NCBI GenBank assembly: GCA_031460455.1
Contig: JAVKTQ010000019.1
Coordinates: 1 to 64,000 of the forward strand
Length of the DNA: 64,000 bases
Source: Sporomusaceae bacterium
Lineage (GTDB): Bacteria; Bacillota; Negativicutes; Sporomusales; UBA7701
Direction: 5' to 3'
Part shown: piece after piece, positions 1 to 8,238 of the stretch
Numbering within the stretch: position 1 is the stretch's first letter
Layout: every line of letters starts with the position of its first letter
Notes under the pieces: model-generated
Told to the model about the DNA's origin: nothing
Seen by the model: only the letters and a program-made list of their open reading frames with translations
Database searches by the model: none
Position numbers and translations under genes: made by a program

Positions 1-200
1 TACGCCCGACCATGGACGGTCGGGCGAGGCGACAACGGGCATGGACGCCCGTTTGGCGCCGGTACGGCTGAGTCGGCGCAAGTCTTACAGCGCGTCTCGC
101 CCTTCAGGCATAAGCGACCACATCGCCGCTAAAGCGGAGTGTGCCTGCTTATCCGCAGACGCGCAAGCGGCGATAGAGCTGCCGCGCGCGACAAGGCAAA
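1..200. repeat. Partial composite hairpin repeat (families B and A)
   Basis: No gene is supported in the first 220 bases. Two hairpins share the loop ATGGAC: arms GCCCGACC/GGTCGGGC (4-11, 18-25) and AACGGGC/GCCCGTT (34-40, 47-53). Further on, ATAAGC...GCTTAT encloses a CCGCT-aa-AGCGG hairpin (about 110-155), a module also found in the family A repeats near 2.9-3.3 kb. The copy is cut by the window edge. It resembles the copy near 11.8 kb and, reversed, those near 30.9 and 31.7 kb. Confidence 0.7.
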
Positions 201-220
201 TCGTGCCGTTAATCGTCTTC

Positions 221-1723
221 TTATATTATCGGCGGCAGCGGCGCGGAGCTGCCGCGCTGAGTCTGGCCGCCGCCCTTCTCCGCCTGGGCCGCGGCCCGCG
301 CCAGGCGCTTGATCCCCTCCTGCAGCTCCGCGGGCCCGTTCGTCGCGAAGCACACGCGGAACTCCCGTTCTCCCTCCGCGCCCGGATAAAAAGCATCTCC
401 CGGCACGAAGCTCACCCCCTGCCGGCCGGCCTCGGCCAGCAGCATCCTCGTCGTAAGACCTGGAGCAGTCAGCCGGCACCAGAAATAAAAGCCCCCGCCC
501 GGCGCCGCGTAGCTCAGCCGCTCGCCGGCGAACCGTCTCAGCGCCTGGGCCATCGCGTCCCGCCGCTGGCGGTATTCTCGGCGGACGGTCGCCAGATGCT
601 CGTCCAGCCCCCCGGAAACGGCGAACTTGTAAAGCAGCCACTGGGCCAAATTGTTGCTGTGCAGATCGACATACTGCTTCTCCTGCGCCAGGCGGTGGAT
701 GACCGCCTCCGGGGCGACCACCCAGCCCACCCGCAGTCCCGGAAAAACAATCTTTGAAAAAGTGCGCAGATATATCACCCCGCCGTGCTGGTCAAGCGCC
801 TTCAGCGGCGGCGGCGGCTCGCGGTCGTAGAACAAATCGCTGTACGGGTCGTCCTCGATCACCGCCAGGCGGTGGCGGGCCGCCAGCGCCAGCAGTGCCT
901 GCCGCTCCGGCTGCGGCATAACCCGCCCGCTCGGATTCTGATATGTCGGCATCACATACAGCAGCTTCGGCCGGTAGCGGATAAGATAATCCTCCAGCAA
1001 ATCGAGCTGCAACGGCCCCGGCGCCGGCAGCGTCAGCAGCCGCGCCCCCGCCGCCTGGAAAATCTGCAGCGCCCCCATATACGTAGGCGCCTCCACGATC
1101 ACATAATCCCCAGGGTTCAAGAAAACCTTCGCCAGCAGGTACAGCCCCTGCTGGGATCCCGCCACCACCGCCACATTTTCCGCCCTCGCCGGCACCCCTG
1201 CCGCCGCATGGCGCGCGGCCAGCGCCTCCCGCAGCGGCCCGTAGCCCTCGGTCGCGATATGGCCGAGGTCGCTCATCGCCAGATTCCCCGCGCCGAGCAG
1301 CCCCTGAAACGCCGCCCACGGGTACAGGCGCGGATCGGGCATCCCCGTCGCCATCGACACCCCGGCCGACGCATCCATCGCTATCAGATCGCGAATAATG
1401 CCGGATACCGGGCTCTGCCATGCCGGCACCAGCAGCTGGTGCCACGGCATCGGCTGCACCGCCGCCTCGCCAGTGCCATCCGCCACATACGTGCCGCTGC
1501 CCACCCGCGTCCGCACCAGCCCCATCTCCTCCAGGCGGCGGTAAGCGTTAATCGCCGTCGTCCGGCTCACCCCGCACCGTTCCGCCAACTGACGCTCCGG
1601 CGGCAATTTTGTCCCCGGCCGCAAAGTCTGGTTCTTTATATGGGTGGCGATCCGGGCGGCAATCTGCTCATACATCGGCTCCGGCCCGGCGCTCTCGGTT
1701 GTTAAATCAATGGACACATCCAT
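221..1723 (-). CDS. MocR/PdxR-type GntR-aminotransferase regulator
   Basis: A 500-residue transcriptional regulator of the MocR subfamily. Residues about 15-82 form a GntR winged helix (PPERQLAERCGVSRTTA). Residues about 115-480 are a fold-type I aminotransferase domain with the PLP lysine at K324 (RTFSKIVFPGLRVGW), N263 in YQNPSG and D292 in the DDPYSDL motif. Such proteins sense an amino acid or vitamin B6 compound through PLP and regulate a neighbouring, often divergent gene. Here the divergent neighbour is azlCD, so control of amino-acid export is a reasonable inference. The ATG start follows a good AGGAGG site. The effector is unknown. Confidence 0.93.
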   Translation of the reverse strand: MDVSIDLTTESAGPEPMYEQIAARIATHIKNQTLRPGTKLPPERQLAERCGVSRTTAINAYRRLEEMGLVRTRVGSGTYVADGTGEAAVQPMPWHQLLVPAWQSPVSGIIRDLIAMDASAGVSMATGMPDPRLYPWAAFQGLLGAGNLAMSDLGHIATEGYGPLREALAARHAAAGVPARAENVAVVAGSQQGLYLLAKVFLNPGDYVIVEAPTYMGALQIFQAAGARLLTLPAPGPLQLDLLEDYLIRYRPKLLYVMPTYQNPSGRVMPQPERQALLALAARHRLAVIEDDPYSDLFYDREPPPPLKALDQHGGVIYLRTFSKIVFPGLRVGWVVAPEAVIHRLAQEKQYVDLHSNNLAQWLLYKFAVSGGLDEHLATVRREYRQRRDAMAQALRRFAGERLSYAAPGGGFYFWCRLTAPGLTTRMLLAEAGRQGVSFVPGDAFYPGAEGEREFRVCFATNGPAELQEGIKRLARAAAQAEKGGGQTQRGSSAPLPPII

Positions 1724-1840
1724 TTGACAAGAACCTCCTGTTGCATAGCCAATTATCGCTTAAAATATTAAATTGGATATTTACCGCGCATTTCCTGCCG
1801 GCTATCATAAAGAATAAAACCATCACAGGGAGCTGACACC

Positions 1841-2548
1841 ATGACCAGCGTCATCACCGCCGACCTCCGCCGCGGCGCCCTCGACACCCTCCCCCTCCTT
1901 CTCGGCGTCGTACCCTTCGGCGTCACCTTCGGCATCGTCGGCCTCACCGTCGGGCTCACCCCCTTCGAAACCATCCTCATGTCCCTCATCGTCTTCGCCG
2001 GCGCCGCCCAATTCATCAGCGCCACTATGATCGGCCTGGGCGTCACCGACTTTACCCTCATCGTCCTCACCACCCTGCTCATCAACCTCCGCCACCTCCT
2101 CATGGGCGTCTCCCTCGCCCCCTGGCTCACCAGTCTGCCTCTCGCTCGCCAGGCCCTCCTCGCCTTCCTCATGGTCGACGAAAGCTACGCCATAACCATC
2201 GACCGGATCGCCAAACACGGCTACAGCGAAAGCCATCAGCTCGGCGCCAGCAGCGCCCTCTTCGTCGCCTGGGCAGCCGCCACCGTCGCCGGCGTCCTCA
2301 TCGGCGAATACATCCCCGACCCGCTCGCCTGGGGACTCGACTTTGCCCTGCCCGCCACCTTCCTTGCCATGCTCGTCCCCCGCCTCGACTCGCGCGCCAG
2401 CCTCATCGTCTGCAGCATCGCCGCCGTCGTCGCCGTAGGCGCCGCCCTCTACCTCCCCGGCAAATGGTACATCATCCTCGCCGCCCTCGCCGCCACCCTC
2501 GCGGGCGGCATCATGGAAAGCGGCCCCCAAAAGGAGGAAACGGCATGA
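1841..2548 (+). CDS. azlC: AzlC family amino-acid exporter subunit
   Basis: Large subunit of the AzlCD-type branched-chain amino-acid exporter (235 residues, normal family length). It is a multi-spanning membrane protein with the family features GVVPFGVTFG near the N-terminus and AGAAQFIS in an early helix. The ATG follows GGGAG. Its stop overlaps the azlD start in ATGA, so the two are translationally coupled. The divergent MocR-type regulator at 221-1723 is the likely controller (inference). Other substrates, such as azaleucine-like or unrelated amino acids, cannot be excluded. Confidence 0.93.
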   Translation: MTSVITADLRRGALDTLPLLLGVVPFGVTFGIVGLTVGLTPFETILMSLIVFAGAAQFISATMIGLGVTDFTLIVLTTLLINLRHLLMGVSLAPWLTSLPLARQALLAFLMVDESYAITIDRIAKHGYSESHQLGASSALFVAWAAATVAGVLIGEYIPDPLAWGLDFALPATFLAMLVPRLDSRASLIVCSIAAVVAVGAALYLPGKWYIILAALAATLAGGIMESGPQKEETA

Positions 2549-2865
2549 GAAGCGACATCGTTATCATCATCCTCGGCATGGCCGCCGTCACCTTCCTCAC
2601 CCGATTCGGCGCCCAGCTCGCCTTCCGGCAAACAGGCATCCCCGCCTGGCTCCACCGCTGGCTCAAACATGTCCCCACCGGCATCCTCACCGCCCTCATC
2701 GTCCCCGCCCTCGTCCTCCCGCGCGGCGTCCTCGATCTCACCTGGCACAACCCCTACCTCCTTGCCGGCATCGTCGCCGCCCTCGTCGCCTGGCGCTTCC
2801 GCAACATGCCGCTGACGATGGGGATAGGGATGGCCACCATCCTCCTCCTCCGCTGGCAGTCTTAG
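2545..2865 (+). CDS. azlD: AzlD family amino-acid exporter small subunit
   Basis: Small membrane subunit (106 residues) that pairs with AzlC in the cytoplasmic membrane. It has about four hydrophobic helices and the family signature TFLTRFGAQLAFR near the N-terminus. The ATG at 2545 overlaps the azlC stop and is preceded by AAGGAGG. A longer reading from 2464 lacks this signal and runs out of frame through azlC. The stop codon abuts a family A repeat, which probably forms the 3' end of this transcript. Confidence 0.92.
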   Translation: MRSDIVIIILGMAAVTFLTRFGAQLAFRQTGIPAWLHRWLKHVPTGILTALIVPALVLPRGVLDLTWHNPYLLAGIVAALVAWRFRNMPLTMGIGMATILLLRWQS

Positions 2866-3044
2866 CGACCGTTGATAAGCCCCCATCTGCGGCGTTGTTC
2901 CTCAGAGCGCTTGCTTGCGTACATTCCGAGTACGCGGCGCGGCGCGCTCGCACCCTTTCGGGTATAAGCGACCACATCAACGCTAAAGCGTTGTGTGTCT
3001 GCTTATCCGGTGCGCCTTGCATCTGGGGGCTTCTGAACGGTCGC
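2865..3044 (+). repeat. Family A hairpin repeat, copy 1
   Basis: A 180-bp element starting on the last base of the azlD stop codon. The outer arms GCGACCGTT (2865-2873) and AACGGTCGC (3036-3044) are perfectly complementary. Next come AAGCCCCCA and TGGGGGCTT, also complementary. Inside is ATAAGC...GCTTAT around a CAACGCT-aa-AGCGTTG hairpin, plus an ACCC-TTTC-GGGT hairpin. Related copies lie at 3058-3290, 12255-12494, 54391-54516 and (reversed) 56874-57101. Confidence 0.85.
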
Positions 3045-3057
3045 TGGCTTTTTCTCG

Positions 3058-3290
3058 GGCATTGATAAGCCCCCATCTGCGGCGCACCCGCAAGGGGTAG
3101 GCCGCCGTTCTAAAGCGCTGAAGCGCTAAGAACGGCGCACTTGTTCCTCAGAGCGCTTGCTTGCGTACATTCCGAGTACGCGGCGCGGCGCGCTCGCACC
3201 CTTTCGGGTATAAGCGATCACATCAACGCTAAAGCGTTGTGTGTATGCTTATCCGGTGCGCCTTGCATCTGGGGGCTTCTGAACGGTCGC
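3058..3290 (+). repeat. Family A hairpin repeat, copy 2
   Basis: Almost a tandem duplicate of copy 1, with an additional module of about 55 bp that itself forms a hairpin (GCCGTTCT ... AGAACGGC with AGCGCT in both arms). The 3' arm AACGGTCGC (3282-3290) is identical to copy 1. The 5' outer arm is not complementary to it, so the 3' arm may pair with the 5' arm of copy 1, making one large nested structure over 2865-3290 (inference). No credible coding sequence is present. Confidence 0.8.
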
Positions 3291-3313
3291 TGGCCTTGTC
3301 TTTGGGCGTTGAT

Positions 3314-3362
3314 AAGCCCCTATCTGCAAGACCCGTAGGGATACCGCAGATAGGGGCTTTTT
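3314..3362 (+). terminator. Rho-independent terminator
   Basis: A 14-bp stem (AAGCCCCTATCTGC at 3314-3327 pairing with 3346-3359) is followed by a short T run. The 5' part GTTGATAAGCCCC matches the start of family A elements, so this looks like a family A terminus turned into a simple terminator. It ends the azlCD region. Confidence 0.75.
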
Positions 3363-3494
3363 ACGCGCCCTCGCGCCGCTGCGTGGCCACAAAAAACTCG
3401 ATAAATCTTACTGCCCGGCTGGGAAATAATACCGCAGGAAAATTGCTCCACCCTCGCGAAACCGTTACAGCAGAAAGCGTAAGGAGGCTTTTCC

Positions 3495-4073
3495 ATGCGC
3501 GCCAAACTCCTCGTCCTGCCGCTAGCCCTCCTCCTCGCCGCCGTCCTGTTTGCCCCGGTCGCCCAGGCCGCCCTACCCACCCGCACGCTCGAAGGCTTTT
3601 GCGGCGCCCCCTGGGGCGCTAGTCAAGCGGCGACCAAGGAGGCCCTCGCCCAAGGACCCTTCAAAGCCGTCCTCGAAGGCGAAGACAACGACATCCTCGT
3701 CTACCGCGGTGAATTCGGCGGCTACCCTGCCGACTTCAGCTTCATCTTTGCCGCCGGAAAACTCGCCGGCGGCGTCATCCTCATCCCCGACCCCGACGGC
3801 GCGGTCTTCAAAGACCTCAACAAGATCCACGCCGCCAAGTTCGGCCCCCCCGACCTCACAAGGCAGAATCCGGACGGACCTATTACCTACTGGCTCTTCC
3901 TCAGCCCCTACAAGCCGCCCCCCGACTTCGCCTACATCACCACCATGAGGACCAAAGGCGCCTTCGTGGAAAACCACAAGCACAAGGACCGCCCGGCGGT
4001 CGCCATCTCCTGCTTCGACGACGAACTCGAACGCCAGTACCGCCAAGCGCGGGCCGCCGCCAAAAACAAATAA
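3495..4073 (+). CDS. Secreted protein with a PWG-type domain, function unknown
   Basis: A 192-residue exported protein. It has a classical signal peptide (residues 1-26, cleavage after AQA). The mature part starts with the motif FCGAPWGAS and a helix-rich stretch, followed by an aromatic beta-rich region. The same kind of domain (GVPWGSTEEE...) forms the C-terminal half of the MORN-repeat protein at 59185-60405, so the two are distant paralogous domains. The ATG follows AAGGAGG. No catalytic motif is visible. It stands alone between terminators. Confidence 0.8.
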   Translation: MRAKLLVLPLALLLAAVLFAPVAQAALPTRTLEGFCGAPWGASQAATKEALAQGPFKAVLEGEDNDILVYRGEFGGYPADFSFIFAAGKLAGGVILIPDPDGAVFKDLNKIHAAKFGPPDLTRQNPDGPITYWLFLSPYKPPPDFAYITTMRTKGAFVENHKHKDRPAVAISCFDDELERQYRQARAAAKNK

Positions 4074-4097
4074 AAAAAGCCTCCCGTCAGGGAGGCC
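4072..4097 (-). terminator. Terminator (minus strand)
   Basis: Hairpin GCCTCCC (4079-4085) / GGGAGGC (4090-4096). On the minus strand it is followed by a run of seven T, so it ends the small gene at 4135-4299. It also lies just after the stop of the plus-strand gene at 3495-4073, so convergent use is possible. Confidence 0.75.
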
Positions 4098-4134
4098 AGC
4101 GCGTGAAAAAGCGGCCGAAGCCGGCCGCCATACA

Positions 4135-4299
4135 TCAGTGATTCGCCAGAATATACTCTTTTATCTCCGCCAGGGCCCGCTTGCGCTCCGTCGCCTTCAC
4201 CAGCACGTAAAGCGTTTTCTTGCGGCGAGAACGGCGGATGGTATCCTCGCAGACAACCAAATCTTTGTCGATCCTGTTAAGTACGTCGTATACAGTCAC
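4135..4299 (-). CDS. Small basic protein, function unknown
   Basis: A 54-residue protein rich in K and R, with predicted alpha-beta-alpha character (TVYDVLNRIDKD, then RRSRRKKTLYVLV, then a charged helix). I chose the GTG at 4299 because GGAGGTG lies 8 bases upstream; a longer GTG reading from 4317 would place the ribosome site inside the gene. No family is recognised. It is followed by a good terminator, which supports it as a monocistronic unit. Confidence 0.6.
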   Translation of the reverse strand: MTVYDVLNRIDKDLVVCEDTIRRSRRKKTLYVLVKATERKRALAEIKEYILANH

Positions 4300-4505
4300 C
4301 CGTCCCCCACCTCCCACTTATGTTAACATCAGTTTAGCAGACCGGCCGGCGCTTGTCTTGTTGAAAAACTTGGATTACAATCCTGGCCGCCTGGCGGCTG
4401 CTCAATAAAGCATATTAACCCACAAATAAGCAGGTATACCGACAAATCTCGACGAAACATGCTCTGCTAGAGAATGTTTTTATCACAACACAGCGGGGTG
4501 ACATC

Positions 4506-5735
4506 TTGATCTTCAGCATCCACCTGACCAATCTCCTCAAAGCATTCTCCCTCGCCCTCGAACTGGCCGACGGCGGCCTTTCCCGCCACCACTGGCGCAC
4601 CGCCATGATTGCCGACAGCATCGGCGGCCACCTCGGGCTGGCCCAGGGGCCGCGCCAAACCCTCCTCTACGCCGCCCTCCTCCACGACATCGGCGCCGCC
4701 GCGAGGTGGGAAGAGAAAAACAAGCTCTACAGCCACAAGCCCGTCCCCCATCTTTACCAGCACGCCGAGGAAGGCTACCGCCTGCTCGCCGACAACCCCC
4801 TGTTCAAAGCTATGGCCAAACCCATCCGTCATCACCACGACCGCTGGGACGGCTCCAGCCCTTCCGGCCTCGCCGGCAAAGACATCCCTATCGCCGGGCG
4901 CATCATCAACCTCGCCGACACCATCGAAGTCCTCATCGACGACAACCGCTACATCCTCGACCAGTGCGACGACATCCTCGCCGCCCTCGCCCGCCAGAGC
5001 GGCAGCCAGTTCGACCCCGAACTCGTCAACGCTCTCGGCGAGATCGCCTGCCAGGACAGCTTCTGGTTCGACCTCGCCACCCCCCACTACTACGACCACT
5101 TCTTCCGCGGCCTCCAGAGCCACGGCCAGATCCGGCTCGACATCGACGGCCTCCTCAGCGCCGCCGAAATCTTCGCCACCATCGTCGACCGTACCAGCCG
5201 CTTCACCGCCACCCACTCCCGGACGGTCGCCTCGGTAGCCTCCTATCTCGCCCGCGCCACAGGCTACTCCGACGCCGAAACCAAAATCATGCGCGTCGCC
5301 GGCCTCCTCCACGACCTCGGCAAACTCGCCGTCCCCAACCACATCCTTGAGAAGCCCGGCAAACTCACCCCCCGCGAATTCATGATCATCAAGCAGCACG
5401 TCTACTATACCCACCGTATCCTCACCCAGATCGACGGCTTCGAGCTAATCGCCGAATGGGCCGCCTTTCACCACGAAACCCTCGACGGCACCGGCTATCC
5501 CTTCCGTATCCCGCCGGCCAACCTCCGTCTCGGCTCCCGCATCGTCGCCGTCGCCGACGCCTACGCCGCCCTGCGCGAGCACCGGCCCTACCGCCCCGGC
5601 CTGTCGCCCGGCGAAGTCGAAAAAATCATGCTCGACATGGCCGCCGCCCGCCGCCTCGACGCCGACATCGTCCACACCCTCCTCGCCGCCGGCGACGACA
5701 TCGAAGACACCCTGCCCGCCGCCTGCTTCGTCTGA
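4506..5735 (+). CDS. Tandem HD / HD-GYP domain phosphodiesterase
   Basis: A 409-residue cytosolic protein with two HD domains. The N-terminal one (about 25-165) has LLHDIG and a HHDRWDGSSPSG segment. The C-terminal one (about 215-390) is a full HD-GYP: THSRTV, LLHDLGKLAVP, HH and DGTGYP. HD-GYP domains hydrolyse c-di-GMP, and tandem HD architecture also occurs in proteins that bind or cleave other cyclic dinucleotides. Translation seems to begin at TTG (4506), preceded by GCGGGGTG. There is no membrane or sensor domain, so the first HD may act as the regulatory module (inference). Confidence 0.88.
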   Translation: MIFSIHLTNLLKAFSLALELADGGLSRHHWRTAMIADSIGGHLGLAQGPRQTLLYAALLHDIGAAARWEEKNKLYSHKPVPHLYQHAEEGYRLLADNPLFKAMAKPIRHHHDRWDGSSPSGLAGKDIPIAGRIINLADTIEVLIDDNRYILDQCDDILAALARQSGSQFDPELVNALGEIACQDSFWFDLATPHYYDHFFRGLQSHGQIRLDIDGLLSAAEIFATIVDRTSRFTATHSRTVASVASYLARATGYSDAETKIMRVAGLLHDLGKLAVPNHILEKPGKLTPREFMIIKQHVYYTHRILTQIDGFELIAEWAAFHHETLDGTGYPFRIPPANLRLGSRIVAVADAYAALREHRPYRPGLSPGEVEKIMLDMAAARRLDADIVHTLLAAGDDIEDTLPAACFV

Positions 5736-5765
5736 GTCTTACAAACATTGCCTTTGCCGATGCTG

Positions 5766-5794
5766 TTGACATTTCCGGCCCGAGAAGCTAAAAT
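5766..5794 (+). promoter_or_regulatory. Sigma-70-type promoter of tRNA-Thr
   Basis: TTGACA (5766-5771) and TAAAAT (5789-5794) are separated by 17 bases, and the tRNA begins 16 bases after the -10 box. This is a near-consensus vegetative promoter. Confidence 0.85.
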
Positions 5795-5809
5795 AGTTAT
5801 CGGACCAAT

Positions 5810-5885
5810 GCCGGTATAGCTCAGTTGGTAGAGCAGCGCATTCGTAATGCGCGGGTCGGAGGTTCGAGTCCTCTTATCGGCTCCA
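5810..5885 (+). tRNA. tRNA-Thr (anticodon CGT)
   Basis: A complete 76-base cloverleaf. The acceptor stem GCCGGTA pairs with TATCGGC (one G-U pair). The D loop is AGCTCAGTTGGTAGAGC, the anticodon stem GCGCA/TGCGC carries loop TTCGTAA (anticodon CGT, reading ACG), and the T arm contains GGTTCGAGTCC. The CCA end is encoded. It is a single-gene unit with its own promoter and terminator. Confidence 0.97.
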
Positions 5886-5893
5886 CAAGCGCG

Positions 5894-5922
5894 AAAAGCC
5901 CCGCAGAAATGCGGGGCTTTTT
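5894..5922 (+). terminator. Terminator of tRNA-Thr
   Basis: AAAAGCCCCGC (5894-5904) pairs with GCGGGGCTTTT (5911-5921) and is followed by TT. It lies directly behind the tRNA. Confidence 0.9.
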
Positions 5923-5936
5923 AATTTGTACGATAT

Positions 5937-5964
5937 GAAGCCCCCGGCATCTGCCGGGGGCTTC
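5937..5964 (-). terminator. GC-rich hairpin after the minus-strand GGDEF gene
   Basis: Arms GAAGCCCCCGGC and GCCGGGGGCTTC form a strong 12-bp stem immediately downstream (minus strand) of the gene at 5972-7759. There is no clear T run, so termination efficiency is uncertain. Confidence 0.5.
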
Positions 5965-5971
5965 GCCGTCT

Positions 5972-7759
5972 TTAATCAGCCAAATCCAGACCCATAAAAA
6001 CATCCACCAGCGAAGGATCGAACTGCGATCCCGCGCAGCGACTGATCTCGGCCAAGGCCGCATCGTGGCTCATCGCCTTGCGGTACGGGCGGTCGCTCGT
6101 CATCGCGTCATAAGCGTCCGCGATCGCCAGCAGCCGGCACTCCAGCGGAATGCTCTCTCCCGCCAGATCCAGCGGGTACCCCTTGCCGTTCCACCACTCG
6201 TGATGCCGCAAGATCCACTCCGCGATCGGCAGCAGCTCGTTTGACGCCGCCGCGATCCGGTAGCCCACATCGCAGTGGCGCTCCACCTCTTTGCGCTCCT
6301 GGGGCGTGAGCGGGCCGGGCTTGCTCAGGATAGCGTCCGGGATACCCACCTTCCCCACATCGTGGAACTGGGCAAAAAGCGCCAAATCCCCCAGCCGCTC
6401 CTCGCTCAGCCCTGCCGCTTCCCCCAGCCTCGCCGTCAGCGACTCCAGCCGGGAGCCGTGTTCCTCGGTCGCGAAATCCCGTTCCGTCAGCAGGCGGCGC
6501 AAAATATTCACGATCGCCCCGCGGGCGCTCTTGCCGCGGTACAACCTGTCGCGGTACATATTATCATCGGCCGCCCGGAAAAGCTCCCGCATCGGCGTCC
6601 CGTTATCCTCCCCCACAGCATACCCCAACGACAGGCTGAGAGCCGGCGAACTTCCGCAGTTATCCTCCTCCGTCGTCTTCATAATCCGCCGGCCGGCCTG
6701 GCGGAGATCCTCCATCGTCACATCGCTCAGCAGCACCGCGAACTCGTCGCCGCCTATCCGGGCAACCAGATCCTCGTGTCGGAAGCACGCCATCAGCGTC
6801 AGCGCCGTGCGTTTTAAAAGCTCATCCCCCGCGTCGTGGCCCAGCGCGTCGTTCACCACCTTCAGCCCGTCCACATCCACGATAATCAGCCCCACCGACC
6901 CGCCGCGCCGGCGGTCGAGGCGCTTCAGCTCCTCCTCGAAATAGCCGCGGTTATAAAGTCCCGTCAAAGCATCGCGGTACCCCATCTCCGTCAGCCGTTC
7001 CTCCAACTGCTTCCGTTCCGTCACATCGCGCGTCGAGCTCTGATAAAGCACCCCCGGCAGCGGGCAGCCGTCCACCTTCACCACCATCGTCTCCATCCAG
7101 CGATACACCCCGTCCTTGCGGCGGTATCGCGCCGTCACTCCCCCGAAAGCCGCTCCCGTCATCATCATCTTCCGAAAAGGCTCCAAAATCGACTGCAGGT
7201 CGTTCGGGTGCGCCATCTCGAACGGCGTCTTGCCGATAAGCTCCTCAGGCTCGTACCCCAGCAGCGTCCGGATAGCCGGCGAAGCATAAACATAGCGGGC
7301 CCGTTCCCCGTGCAGGCACAGGCAATCGCGGCTGTTCTCCGAAATCATCCGGAACATCAGCTCGCCCTCCGCCAGCTTCTGCTGCGCCAGACGGGCCTCC
7401 GTCGCATCCTCCAGCAAAACACCCAGCCGCGCCCCCTTGAGCGGGAAAATCCTCATCCGCAGCCACCTAATCCCCGTGGCCGTCTCCAGGCGCTTCTCCG
7501 TCGTCAGGCGCTTCCGCGTCGCCGCCACCTCGGCCAAAGCCGAAAACAGGCTGCCGGTGAGCGGGCAATCGGCATGCTCAACGCTTCCGGGCGTCATCCC
7601 CAGCAGCCGCGCGGCCTCCGGGCTCTCGTACACCAGCCCGAAAGACGCGCCTGCCGCAGCCGGCGCAAACACCAGCAGGCCCTGCCCCATATTCTCCACG
7701 ACCTCCGCATAATCCACCACGCCCAAACGTTGATACACAAGCCAAGCCCCCAAAAACAA
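5972..7759 (-). CDS. PAS-PAS-GGDEF-HD-GYP bifunctional c-di-GMP signalling protein
   Basis: A 595-residue protein with two PAS domains (about 15-125 and 130-255), a GGDEF domain (about 260-420, RIGGDEF preceded by an RHED inhibitory site) and an HD-GYP domain (about 430-590, HDVGKVGIP and GKGYP). It should both make and degrade c-di-GMP, tuned by PAS ligands or redox state. The start is doubtful. The frame first has TTG at 7759 with no ribosome site nearby, whereas AGGAGGT sits correctly before an ATG at 7781 in another frame. Removing one G from the TTTTTGGGGG run would fuse the two frames, giving a natural N-terminus. Confidence 0.88.
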   Translation of the reverse strand: MFLGAWLVYQRLGVVDYAEVVENMGQGLLVFAPAAAGASFGLVYESPEAARLLGMTPGSVEHADCPLTGSLFSALAEVAATRKRLTTEKRLETATGIRWLRMRIFPLKGARLGVLLEDATEARLAQQKLAEGELMFRMISENSRDCLCLHGERARYVYASPAIRTLLGYEPEELIGKTPFEMAHPNDLQSILEPFRKMMMTGAAFGGVTARYRRKDGVYRWMETMVVKVDGCPLPGVLYQSSTRDVTERKQLEERLTEMGYRDALTGLYNRGYFEEELKRLDRRRGGSVGLIIVDVDGLKVVNDALGHDAGDELLKRTALTLMACFRHEDLVARIGGDEFAVLLSDVTMEDLRQAGRRIMKTTEEDNCGSSPALSLSLGYAVGEDNGTPMRELFRAADDNMYRDRLYRGKSARGAIVNILRRLLTERDFATEEHGSRLESLTARLGEAAGLSEERLGDLALFAQFHDVGKVGIPDAILSKPGPLTPQERKEVERHCDVGYRIAAASNELLPIAEWILRHHEWWNGKGYPLDLAGESIPLECRLLAIADAYDAMTSDRPYRKAMSHDAALAEISRCAGSQFDPSLVDVFMGLDLAD

Positions 7760-8238
7760 AGTATTGTAAAATTCTTGCCATCAGTCGCCACCTCCTGCAA
7801 AATACGGAAAAAATAGAAAAATAATGAAACTACTGACCGCGCCCGGCGGACAACAACCCCGCCAAACGCCGAAAAAACGCCCAAAAGCCTCCCGCAGCCA
7901 CGGGAGGCTTCTTCACACCCTACAAAAGCAGACGCAACAGCTTCGCCCGCATTTTTTATCGACAATAACCTACCCCATAATCCCTGTCCCGCGGCCGGCC
8001 TCTGCCGCCCGCCGGGCCGCCGCTTGGCGCGTAATGCGGTTTTTGCCGACCGACAAAGCATTCTGCCCAAATTGCGCCCGCCCGCCCCGCGGACACCGAC
8101 AAATATTTTGCGTCGCCTGGATGTAAAATTTTACCAACAAGTCCATTGGGACTTAAGTGCATAATTGCTGGCCGGCAATGGCAGCATATGCACAGATTGG
8201 TGCGGGAAAACAATAAAGGAAAGAATGGAGGAAACAGG
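7760..8238. other. Intergenic region without a credible gene
   Basis: This stretch holds a perfect hairpin AAGCCTCCCG/CGGGAGGCTT (7885-7894 and 7901-7910) and a smaller AAGTCC-attg-GGACTT hairpin (about 8139-8154). The second lies in the leader of the barrel gene at 8239. I see no family A or B copy and no convincing promoter. Confidence 0.5.

Noticed and set aside
1823-2530. Long Gly/Asp/Glu-rich frame opposite azlC
   Set aside because: A typical antisense shadow of a GC-rich membrane gene; composition is mirror-like and AzlC motifs are clear on the other strand.
2738-3622. Short reading frames through the repeats at 2.7-3.6 kb
   Set aside because: They follow the repeat arms, have no ribosome sites and duplicate with the repeat copies; they are not genes.
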